From positions 1-5,917 of the forward strand of contig JAHJCW010000168.1 in NCBI GenBank assembly GCA_018812885.1: a stretch of DNA of 5,917 nt, read 5' to 3'. The DNA comes from a bacterium (GTDB lineage: Bacteria > Fidelibacterota > Marinisomatia > Marinisomatales > JAHJCW01). Every line of letters starts with the position of its first letter. Within the stretch, counting starts at the first letter, position 1. The position numbers and the translations under genes are program-made. A model generated the notes under the pieces. The model saw only the letters and a program-made list of their open reading frames with translations, did not search any database and was not told where the DNA came from. This document shows positions 1 to 5,917 of the stretch, piece by piece.

Positions 1-309
1 CCCTTAAATTCTTTATCACCGGGAGAAAAATCATGGATAAATTGTATTTTGGCTGTTGAGGGTGATCCGCGGGTATTGATGATTGATGATTACGGTACTT
101 TAATGGATTACGAAATGGAATCTGAATTTCGTAAACGAATTCAAAAGATGAACAGAGATTTAGGAACCACAATAATTCTGGCTTCACCGACAGACCAAAT
201 CATTAAAAAATTTGCTTCTGTAATTATTTATATGGATAATGGACATGTAGCAAAAATCCGATCAGGAACACCACAAACGTTTAAACGAAGTCGGCCAAGT
301 AGTAAATAG
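1..309 (+). CDS. ABC-type ATPase, C-terminal part (5' end outside window)
   Basis: The last 102 codons of a gene whose start lies before the window; the frame is open from base 1 to the TAG at 307-309. The order of elements is that of the second half of an ABC nucleotide-binding domain. LSPGEK (visible residues 5-10) matches the LSGGQ signature, VLMIDD (25-30) the Walker B strand, and YGTLMD (31-36) sits where the D-loop PTSALD falls. The run GTTIIL then ASPTD (55-65) occupies the switch-histidine strand, and YMDNGHV (77-83) is the usual end of the fold. Three positions are off consensus: the catalytic Glu after Walker B is Asp, the following Pro is Tyr, and no His appears in the H-loop. The protein may hydrolyse ATP poorly or act as the passive half of a pair. 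Walker A and Q-loop would lie upstream and are not visible, so the transported substrate cannot be named. It ends two bases before the deacetylase start, which suggests co-transcription. Confidence 0.72.
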   Translation, partial: PLNSLSPGEKSWINCILAVEGDPRVLMIDDYGTLMDYEMESEFRKRIQKMNRDLGTTIILASPTDQIIKKFASVIIYMDNGHVAKIRSGTPQTFKRSRPSSK

Positions 310-311
310 TT

Positions 312-1259
312 ATGATTACAAGCTTAATAACATCAAAAAAATATAAAAATCATATAACAGGCCCAGGATTTCCTGAATCGCCTGAGCGGCTTGACGCAAT
401 AATAAATCACTTAGAATCAACCGGAATGATTCATGAATTAGATGTTTTTGAACCAAATAGGAAAGATAAGGATATTTGCAAATTAGTCCATGATGTTGAA
501 TATATTACGAGAGTTAGGCAAGCATGCGAACTCGGTGCACCACTTGTCGATACTGCGGATAATCCTATTTCTAAAGATTCCTATGATACAGCATTGTTAG
601 CTGCTGGTGGAATCACAGAAGCTGTTGATAGAGTTTTTTCCGGTGTAGCTAACAATGCAATGGTATTACTTCGCCCGCCCGGACATCATGCTGAAAAAGA
701 TAGGGCAATGGGATTCTGTTTATTCAATAATGTTGCAATTGCTGCAAGATATGCACAACAAAATTATGAAGTTGAAAAAGTTGCAATTATTGATTTCGAT
801 GTACATCATGGAAATGGAACGCAACATATATTTGAATCGGACCCAACTGTGATGTATGTTAGTTTGCATCAATATCCTTTTTATCCGGGTACCGGCTCAG
901 CCGACGAAACAGGTAGTGGCAGTGCAAAGGGGACTACTATCAATTATCCATTAAATGCGGGTGCGGGGGACGATGAATTCATCGACATTTTCAACAATTC
1001 CGTATCAGATAAAATAATAAAGTATAATCCGGATTTAATTATAGTTTCAGCCGGTTTCGATGCGCATGTTGATGACCCGATTGGAGGACTAAGAGTAACT
1101 ACAGAAGGTTATCATATAATATCCAAGACAATTAGTAAATTAGCCGGTGAAGTATGTGATGGTAAAATTATATCATCTTTAGAAGGCGGCTATAATTTAC
1201 GAGCATTAGCAGAAAGCGTTGAAGCGCATTTAATAGCACTGAAAGGAGAAGCATTATGA
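312..1259 (+). CDS. Histone deacetylase family (class II-like) zinc amidohydrolase
   Basis: A 315-residue cytoplasmic protein with the arginase/deacetylase fold, close to the usual length of bacterial members. The family removes acetyl or acyl groups from lysines, polyamines or other amines using one zinc ion. All expected active-site elements are present: RPPGHH (121-126, with the catalytic His pair), GFCLFNN (134-140), DFDVHHGNGT (161-170, zinc ligands D163 and H165), SLHQYPFYPGTG (184-195, typical of class II-like members), SAGFDAH (246-252, third zinc ligand D250) and LEGGYN (290-295, transition-state Tyr294). Near the N-terminus GFPESPERL (19-27) replaces the common GHPExPxRL, with Phe for His. 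There is no signal peptide. The ATG at 312 puts this N-terminal motif in its normal place, but no Shine-Dalgarno is visible before it. The stop overlaps the PspC gene start by 4 bases (ATGA). The substrate is unknown: a protein deacetylase, an acetylpolyamine hydrolase and an AcuC-like role are all possible, with the HQYPFYPGTG stretch favouring the class II-like HDAC group. Confidence 0.93.
   Translation: MITSLITSKKYKNHITGPGFPESPERLDAIINHLESTGMIHELDVFEPNRKDKDICKLVHDVEYITRVRQACELGAPLVDTADNPISKDSYDTALLAAGGITEAVDRVFSGVANNAMVLLRPPGHHAEKDRAMGFCLFNNVAIAARYAQQNYEVEKVAIIDFDVHHGNGTQHIFESDPTVMYVSLHQYPFYPGTGSADETGSGSAKGTTINYPLNAGAGDDEFIDIFNNSVSDKIIKYNPDLIIVSAGFDAHVDDPIGGLRVTTEGYHIISKTISKLAGEVCDGKIISSLEGGYNLRALAESVEAHLIALKGEAL
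1243..1248 (+). promoter_or_regulatory. Shine-Dalgarno site for the PspC gene
   Basis: AAGGAG lies seven bases before the ATG at 1256, inside the last codons of the deacetylase gene. It supports that start and the overlap with the upstream stop. It is the only clear Shine-Dalgarno sequence before any gene in this window. Confidence 0.7.
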
Positions 1260-1888
1260 AAAGAATATATCGTTCACAGAAAGATCGAATTATTGCTGGA
1301 GTCTGTGGTGGTTTCGCGGAATACTTAGGAATAGATCCTACGATAGTTCGCTTGGTGTGGATATTCTTCACTATTTTTGGCGGAATTGGAATTTTGGCAT
1401 ATATATTCTCAATCATCATTATTTCTGAAAAGGATAAGCCAAGCACCAAAGAGATTAAATCAGATGATGCTCGTGATGAGAAATTAGTCTTATGGGGTGT
1501 TGTTATAATCATCGTTGGAATATTATTTTTTTTCCAGCATAGACCATTGGTCAGCATGATGTGGGATGCTCTAGATGGTAATTTGTTCAGCTCTATGTTT
1601 GCCATTGTATTAATTGGAGTTGGTATTTATATCTTGCTAAATCGCAAAGAGGATAAGGAACTATCTATTGGTAGTTTACAAGTCTCAGAGCTCCATTTGT
1701 CGAAAACCGATAAGAAACTTGCCGGTGTTTGTGGTGGTATTGCAGAGTCGATAAAAATAGATTCTACAATAATAAGATTAATTTGGGTTTTAGGTTCACT
1801 TTTAAGTGTAGGAATAGGGATTGTGCTATATATTGTTTGTATGCTCGTTTTTAGTAAACCATCAAATGATAGAGTTGAAACAAAATGA
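1256..1888 (+). CDS. Integral membrane protein with two PspC domains
   Basis: A 210-residue inner-membrane protein with no signal peptide. It contains two copies of the PspC domain, which is known from phage-shock and envelope-stress proteins. Copy one spans about 1-58, with core AGVCGGFAEYLGIDPTI (14-30) followed by VRLVW and a hydrophobic stretch to about 57. Copy two spans about 148-201, with core AGVCGGIAESIKIDSTI (156-172), then IRLIW and a hydrophobic stretch to about 200. Between them are two more hydrophobic segments, about 78-93 and 112-128. This gives at least four membrane segments, joined by charged loops around 58-77 and 129-155. In the phage shock system PspC works with PspB and PspA at the membrane; neither partner is visible here, so a stress-sensing role is inference. 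Many PspC proteins carry a single domain, so this is an internal duplication. The start is fixed by the Shine-Dalgarno and the ATGA overlap upstream; the stop overlaps the heptose kinase start in the same way. Confidence 0.9.
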   Translation: MKRIYRSQKDRIIAGVCGGFAEYLGIDPTIVRLVWIFFTIFGGIGILAYIFSIIIISEKDKPSTKEIKSDDARDEKLVLWGVVIIIVGILFFFQHRPLVSMMWDALDGNLFSSMFAIVLIGVGIYILLNRKEDKELSIGSLQVSELHLSKTDKKLAGVCGGIAESIKIDSTIIRLIWVLGSLLSVGIGIVLYIVCMLVFSKPSNDRVETK

Positions 1889-2862
1889 ATGTGCAATCTA
1901 ACAGATTTCAGGAGATTATAGGCAGATTTTCTGAGAAGAGTATTTTAGTTATCGGTGATTTAATGTTAGATGCATATTTTTGGGGTAAAACTGAGCGAAT
2001 TTCTCCTGAAGCACCAGTACCTATTGTGGAAGTACAACGAACTAATTTTAATCCGGGCGGAGCCGGTAATGTCGCATTAAATTTAGCTGAATTAGGTAGT
2101 AAAGTATCAGTTTTAGGTATAATAGGTAAAGATACCAATGGAGATACGCTAATCAATCAATTAAAAAAAGTAAAAATTGATGTATCTCCAATTATTGTGT
2201 TAGATAATTATCAAACTCCTACCAAAACAAGAGTGATTGCGCAAGATCAACAAGTCATAAGAATTGATCAAGAAAATAATTCAATTAATTCCAAATCAAT
2301 TCTAACTCGATTTAAGGATTTATTAGAAAATAATTTAGACAAATACGATGGAGTGATTATAGCTGATTATAACAAAGGATTATTTTCAGTAGAAATTATT
2401 GACATCATTTTGAATATAACAAAAAAATTATCCATACCTGTATATGTCGATCCAAAGTTTGATAATTATTTCGAGTATAAAAATGTACATTTTTTTAAAC
2501 CAAATGCAATGGAATTTCAGAAAGCAGTAGGGAATGATTTTAAAAAAGATAATTTTATTGAGCACGGAAATCAAATGAGACAAAATCTAAACGTTGATAT
2601 TCTCATGGTAACAAAGGGTTCTGAGGGGGCCGTTCTATTTACCGATAAAGGGAGTCATTCAATTCCTACAGAATCACATAGCGCTCATGATGTATCCGGA
2701 GCGGGAGACACTGTAATATCAACATTTACCCTGGCAGATTTAAGTGGAGCGAGTGCAATTGAAGCAGCAAATATCGCCAATATTGCTGCAAGCATTGTTT
2801 GCTCGCAAGTTGGTGTAGTACCAATTCAACTTGACGATTTGAAATCTAAATTATTATCTTAA
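1885..2862 (+). CDS. rfaE1: D-glycero-beta-D-manno-heptose-7-phosphate kinase (PfkB family, kinase only)
   Basis: A 325-residue cytoplasmic sugar kinase. It is predicted to phosphorylate heptose 7-phosphate at C1 with ATP, an early step toward ADP-heptose for the lipopolysaccharide inner core. PfkB/ribokinase-fold motifs appear in order: VIGDLMLDAYFWG (22-34), RISPEAPVPIVEV (38-50), the stretch that best marks the RfaE1/HldE kinase group, GGAGNVALNLAELG (58-71), VDPK (188-191), FFKPNAMEF (203-211) and DVSGAGDT (269-276), where Asp275 is the expected catalytic base. The length corresponds to the kinase half of the bifunctional E. coli HldE; the C-terminal cytidylyltransferase-type domain is absent. 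A separate adenylyltransferase (RfaE2/HldC) should therefore be encoded elsewhere. The ATG at 1885 overlaps the PspC gene stop by 4 bases (ATGA) and has no Shine-Dalgarno, so translation probably depends on coupling. No terminator is evident after the TAA. Confidence 0.93.
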   Translation: MNVQSNRFQEIIGRFSEKSILVIGDLMLDAYFWGKTERISPEAPVPIVEVQRTNFNPGGAGNVALNLAELGSKVSVLGIIGKDTNGDTLINQLKKVKIDVSPIIVLDNYQTPTKTRVIAQDQQVIRIDQENNSINSKSILTRFKDLLENNLDKYDGVIIADYNKGLFSVEIIDIILNITKKLSIPVYVDPKFDNYFEYKNVHFFKPNAMEFQKAVGNDFKKDNFIEHGNQMRQNLNVDILMVTKGSEGAVLFTDKGSHSIPTESHSAHDVSGAGDTVISTFTLADLSGASAIEAANIANIAASIVCSQVGVVPIQLDDLKSKLLS

Positions 2863-2883
2863 TTAATAAAGTATTTACTGCTT

Positions 2884-2938
2884 CTCTGCCATTGACCGCA
2901 ATAGAGTTATCGACGTAACTTTAGACATTATGGCAGAG
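2884..2938 (+). promoter_or_regulatory. Inverted repeat spanning the uvrB start codon; candidate translational control leader
   Basis: CTCTGCCAT (2884-2892) is the perfect reverse complement of ATGGCAGAG (2930-2938), which is the uvrB start codon plus codons 2 and 3. The 37 bases between them contain a further stem-loop at 2902-2923. In RNA the outer stem would bury the AUG. No Shine-Dalgarno lies in the leader. The repeat is seen directly; a regulatory role is inferred and could be coincidence. Confidence 0.4.
2902..2923 (+). promoter_or_regulatory. Stem-loop / palindromic operator candidate upstream of uvrB
   Basis: Bases 2902-2910 pair with 2915-2923 (nine pairs, two of them G-U) around the loop CGAC. 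At the DNA level the core is the dyad AGTTA-N6-TAACT (2905-2920). It ends nine bases before the uvrB ATG, a position suited to either a leader hairpin or a repressor site. No T-run follows, so it is not a standard terminator. It does not match the well-known E. coli or Bacillus LexA boxes. Confidence 0.35.
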
Positions 2939-4933
2939 TTTAAAGTACAATCAGATTATGAACCTAGTGGTGACCAGCCGACTGCAATAAAAGAATTAGT
3001 TGCAGGATTAAAACGAGGGGATAAGCACCAAACTTTACTTGGTGTAACAGGTTCAGGTAAAACCTTTACGATTGCCAAAGTTATTGAGGAAGTACAAAGA
3101 CCTACTTTAATTATTTCGCATAATAAAACTTTAGCTGCTCAACTATTTGGAGAATTTAAAACGCTTTTTCCAAACAACTCAGTTGAATATTTTATAAGTT
3201 ATTATGACTACTATCAGCCGGAAGCATATTTACCGGTAACCGATACATTTATCGAAAAAGATTTTTCGATGAACGATGAAATTGACAAACTACGATTAAA
3301 AGCCACAAGTTCCTTAATTGAACGGAAAGATGTAATTGTTGTTAGCTCAGTTTCGTGCATCTATGGTATCGGCTCACCAAGCGATTATGAAAATAATGTG
3401 ATTAAATTGAAAAAAGGTGAAGCAATTGATAGACGTGCGTTATTGTCACAACTGATCAATATCTATTATGTTAGAAATGATATGGTTTTGGAGCGCGGAA
3501 ATTTTCGTGTTAGGGGAGATGTAATTGAACTATTCCCTGCCTATACAGATAATTGTTTACGAATTGAATTATTTGGTGCGGAAATAGAAAGTATTTCATT
3601 ATTTAATCCGATTACCGGCGAAATTGTGAAAGAAATGGACTCTGCAGCAATATTCCCTGCTAAACATTTTGTAACAGAAAGAGATACAGTTTTAAAAGCA
3701 ATTGATGAAATAAGAATAGAATTAAATGAAAGAGTAAAGGAATTACAATCTCAGGGCAAACTACTTGAAGCTCAGCGAATAGAGCAGCGTACTAATTTTG
3801 ATTTGGAAATGATGCGTGAAGTGGGTTATTGTTCCGGAATTGAAAATTACTCAAGATATTTTGCCAATCGGAAACCAGGAGAAAGACCATGGACATTAAT
3901 CGACTTTTTTCCGAAGGATTTTATTACAATTTTGGACGAATCACATGTGTCGTTACCGCAAATTCGTGGAATGTACAACGGAGATAGAAAACGTAAGGAG
4001 GTCTTAGTCGATTATGGATTTAGATTGCCAAGCGCTTTAGATAACAGACCGCTTAAGATTGATGAATTTTTGCCGTTGCAAAATCAGATAATATATGCTT
4101 CCGCTACTCCTGCTGATACAGAATTAAAACTTAGCACGGGTGTAGTAGTTGAACAAATTATTCGACCTACCGGATTGATTGATCCTGAGGTTGAAGTTCG
4201 AGGAACCAATGGACAAATTGATGATTTAATTGGAGAAATCCGTAAACGTGTAACTAAGCAGGAACGTACCCTTGTTACAACATTAACAAAACGTATGTCA
4301 GAGAATTTAACTGAATACTTGCGCGGAATGAATCTTAGGGTAAAATATTTACATTCCGAGGTCAAATCTATTGAGCGCGTAAAGATTTTACGTGATCTAC
4401 GCTTAGGTGAATTTGATGTGCTTGTCGGTATCAATCTGTTAAGGGAAGGTTTAGACTTACCCGAGGTATCGCTTGTAGCGGTATTAGACTCCGATAAGCA
4501 AGGTTTCTTACGATCAAAAAGCGCGTTAATGCAGGTTGCCGGGAGAGCTGCCCGCAACATTGAAGGTCGAGTAATTTTGTATGGAGACAAAGTTACGGAA
4601 GCGATGCAATATTTAATTAGCGAAACCGCAAAGAGACGCGCAATACAAGAGGAATACAATAGACTGCATCAGATTACTCCAAAATCAATTTATAAATCAA
4701 CTGAAGATGTAATGCACACTACTGCCGTAGCCGATGCTTATAAATCTGAAGAATTTGAGTATAAATCGAAGCGAAGAGGCAGCGATTTTGATTTAATGGA
4801 CAAACAAGCTGCTTTAGAAATGATGCGGAGAGAAATGTTAGATGCTGCTGAAAATTTAAAATTTGAACAAGCCGCTGCCTTACGTGACGAAATCACTAAG
4901 TTAGAAAAAGAAGTTGGTACTAAATTCGGTTAG
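2930..4933 (+). CDS. uvrB: UvrABC system protein B (excision nuclease helicase subunit)
   Basis: A 667-residue cytoplasmic protein of normal UvrB length. It acts in nucleotide excision repair, receiving damaged DNA from UvrA, verifying the lesion with its own ATPase and recruiting UvrC. Visible elements in order: the N-terminal YEPSGDQPTAI (10-20, Q-motif region); Walker A GVTGSGKT (38-45); the damage-probing beta-hairpin with its tyrosine cluster YYDYYQPEAYLP (91-102); helicase motif II DESH (336-339); motif III SATP (391-394); LVGINLLREGLDLPEVSLV (498-516, motif V region); motif VI QVAGRAARN (535-543); and a C-terminal UVR motif (about 626-660, core LKFEQAAALRDEI), which contacts UvrC and UvrA. 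No key residue appears missing. The ATG at 2930 is the natural start because the family N-terminal motif begins within ten residues, although no Shine-Dalgarno precedes it. It follows the heptose kinase by 67 bases and may have its own promoter. The UvrA and UvrC genes are not in this window. Confidence 0.98.
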   Translation: MAEFKVQSDYEPSGDQPTAIKELVAGLKRGDKHQTLLGVTGSGKTFTIAKVIEEVQRPTLIISHNKTLAAQLFGEFKTLFPNNSVEYFISYYDYYQPEAYLPVTDTFIEKDFSMNDEIDKLRLKATSSLIERKDVIVVSSVSCIYGIGSPSDYENNVIKLKKGEAIDRRALLSQLINIYYVRNDMVLERGNFRVRGDVIELFPAYTDNCLRIELFGAEIESISLFNPITGEIVKEMDSAAIFPAKHFVTERDTVLKAIDEIRIELNERVKELQSQGKLLEAQRIEQRTNFDLEMMREVGYCSGIENYSRYFANRKPGERPWTLIDFFPKDFITILDESHVSLPQIRGMYNGDRKRKEVLVDYGFRLPSALDNRPLKIDEFLPLQNQIIYASATPADTELKLSTGVVVEQIIRPTGLIDPEVEVRGTNGQIDDLIGEIRKRVTKQERTLVTTLTKRMSENLTEYLRGMNLRVKYLHSEVKSIERVKILRDLRLGEFDVLVGINLLREGLDLPEVSLVAVLDSDKQGFLRSKSALMQVAGRAARNIEGRVILYGDKVTEAMQYLISETAKRRAIQEEYNRLHQITPKSIYKSTEDVMHTTAVADAYKSEEFEYKSKRRGSDFDLMDKQAALEMMRREMLDAAENLKFEQAAALRDEITKLEKEVGTKFG

Positions 4934-4972
4934 GGAATATAGTATAAAACATTATAATTTATGGAAATATAG
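4934..4972 (+). promoter_or_regulatory. AT-rich gap before galE with a TATAAT box; weak promoter candidate
   Basis: A 39-base spacer with a perfect TATAAT at 4953-4958. No good -35 match lies 16-18 bases upstream, and the implied transcript start would be only a few bases before the galE ATG. GGAAA at 4963-4967 could serve as a weak ribosome site. In such AT-rich sequence the TATAAT may be chance, and simple read-through from uvrB is equally likely. Confidence 0.2.
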
Positions 4973-5917
4973 ATGAAAATATTTGTAACAGGCGGAGCTG
5001 GATATATTGGTTCACACGTTGTATTGGAATTATGCGATACAGATCATGAAGTAACTATTTATGATGATCTTTCTCTTGGAAGAGAAGAAAATATTGATAA
5101 ACGAGCAGATTTTGTACTTGGTTCAACTTTAGACAAACAACAATTAGACAATGCTTTAAATGATAAAGGATTTGATGCAGTTATTCATCTCGCAGCATGG
5201 AAAGCTGCCGGCGAATCTATGGAAAAGCCGGAAAAATATGCTATAAACAATATCATTGGCTCGATGAATTTATTAAATGCCGTTAGTGATGCAGGTATCA
5301 AGAATTTTGTATTTTCCTCAACTGCTGCTGTTTATGGTTCTCCAAGCTATCTTCCGATTGATGAAGAACATCCAATAAATCCTGCGAATTATTACGGCTA
5401 CACAAAAGTATTCGTTGAAGATAATCTGAGATGGTACAGTCAATTAAAAGGATTGAATTATGTAGCTTTACGGTATTTTAATGCAGCCGGTTATGACGTG
5501 AAAAGTCGAATTACGGGCAAAGAGAAAAACCCGAATAATTTATTGCCGATTATCATGGAAACAGCCTGCGGTATGCGAGATAAAGTCCAAGTTTATGGTA
5601 ATGATTACGATACAATAGATGGTACTGGCGTTAGAGATTATATTCATGTAAATGATTTGGCAACGGCTCATGTATTAGCATTAAACTATCTTGTTGAGAT
5701 CAAGAAAAACTTAATTGTGAATTTATCAACAGAAAAAGGATATTCGGTTTTAGAAGCAATCAATAAGGCAAAAGAATTAACCGGAAGAGAAATTCCCTAT
5801 CAGATTGTCGGTCGTCGAGAAGGCGATCCTGATACAGTTATAGCAAGTTTTGCCAAAGCAAATAAAGTACTTAATTGGAAAGCCGAGCATTCTGATTTGG
5901 AAACAATTTTATCCACA
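4973..5917 (+). CDS. galE: UDP-glucose/UDP-hexose 4-epimerase (3' end outside window)
   Basis: An open frame of 315 codons with no stop before the window edge; GalE proteins usually run to about 325-340 residues, so only a short C-terminal piece is probably missing. It is an extended short-chain dehydrogenase/reductase that inverts C4 of UDP-glucose/UDP-galactose (sometimes the N-acetyl forms) through bound NAD, supplying sugars for surface polysaccharide. Visible are the NAD-binding TGGAGYIGSH (6-15), the adenine-site acidic pair DD (31-32), HLAAWKAAGES (72-82), FSSTAAVYG (114-122, with Thr117 at the active-site Ser/Thr position), the YxxxK pair Tyr141/Lys145, RYFNAAG (167-173), NNLLP (188-192) and DGTGVRDYIHVNDLA (216-230). 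At the position I align with E. coli Tyr299, the substrate-size gate, there appears to be a Val (about 289). The earlier ATG at 4961 is rejected because it meets a stop after three codons. With the heptose kinase nearby it fits an envelope sugar role. Confidence 0.95.
   Translation, partial: MKIFVTGGAGYIGSHVVLELCDTDHEVTIYDDLSLGREENIDKRADFVLGSTLDKQQLDNALNDKGFDAVIHLAAWKAAGESMEKPEKYAINNIIGSMNLLNAVSDAGIKNFVFSSTAAVYGSPSYLPIDEEHPINPANYYGYTKVFVEDNLRWYSQLKGLNYVALRYFNAAGYDVKSRITGKEKNPNNLLPIIMETACGMRDKVQVYGNDYDTIDGTGVRDYIHVNDLATAHVLALNYLVEIKKNLIVNLSTEKGYSVLEAINKAKELTGREIPYQIVGRREGDPDTVIASFAKANKVLNWKAEHSDLETILST

Noticed and set aside
655..852. Short + strand frame within the deacetylase gene
   Set aside because: Out-of-frame overlap with the zinc-site coding region, and no plausible protein features.
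1526..1533. Run of eight T in the PspC gene as a phase-variation tract
   Set aside because: Eight T encoding Phe-Phe-Phe in a membrane segment is expected in AT-rich coding DNA. The frame is intact and no gene here is a typical phase-variable one.
1168..1605. Minus-strand open frame of 145 codons opposite the PspC gene and the deacetylase end
   Set aside because: It is antisense to two well-recognised genes, its protein has low-complexity content with no recognisable motif, and no ribosome site precedes it.
2875..2892. Minus-strand mini-frame encoding MAEKQ that mirrors the start of UvrB
   Set aside because: It is five codons long and is simply the left arm of the inverted repeat read backwards; there is no sign of translation.
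2892..2920. Sigma-70 promoter with TTGACC as -35 for uvrB
   Set aside because: The hexamer is good, but nothing resembling TATAAT sits 16-18 bases downstream (best is TAACTT), so it is not listed as a promoter on its own.
2863..2929. Rho-independent terminator after the heptose kinase
   Set aside because: The stem-loop at 2902-2923 has a low-GC stem and is not followed by a T-run.
4084..4659. Minus-strand open frame of 191 codons opposite uvrB
   Set aside because: It lies wholly within the conserved helicase region of uvrB. The long frame is a by-product of codon use, and the translation is Ser/Arg-rich with no known fold.

Overview
This AT-rich window carries six genes, all on the + strand, packed almost end to end. 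It looks like ordinary chromosome from a Gram-negative bacterium. The heptose-phosphate kinase and GalE point to a lipopolysaccharide-type envelope. Shine-Dalgarno sequences are absent or weak before every visible start except one. Together with the style of the UvrB and GalE sequences, this suggests the Bacteroidetes/Chlorobi/Ignavibacteria (FCB) lineage. That assignment is a by-eye inference, not a search result.

Left part (1-2862): a run of four genes that is very probably one operon. It starts with the C-terminal end of a degenerate ABC-type ATPase (cut by the window edge). Two bases later comes a class II-like histone-deacetylase-fold amidohydrolase with a complete zinc site. A 4-base ATGA overlap leads into a membrane protein with two PspC domains, and a second ATGA overlap leads into a stand-alone D-glycero-beta-D-manno-heptose-7-phosphate kinase (RfaE1/HldA type). 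The tight joins imply translational coupling. The gene mix suggests an envelope or surface-polysaccharide theme, but no shared pathway is proven.

Middle (2863-4933): a 67-base gap, then uvrB for nucleotide excision repair, full length with all helicase motifs. The gap is the most unusual non-coding sequence here. A perfect 9-bp inverted repeat has the uvrB start codon inside its right arm and encloses a second 9-bp stem-loop. A start-codon-sequestering leader or a repressor operator are both possible readings.

Right part (4934-5917): a 39-base AT-rich gap and then galE, a UDP-hexose 4-epimerase that runs off the window still open at codon 315, probably only a few to a few tens of residues short of its end.

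I saw no tRNA, rRNA, CRISPR array, insertion sequence, phage gene or clear rho-independent terminator. I found no strong evidence for a wholly new system. The best leads are the uvrB leader, the deacetylase/double-PspC/heptose-kinase operon and the degenerate ATPase that precedes it.
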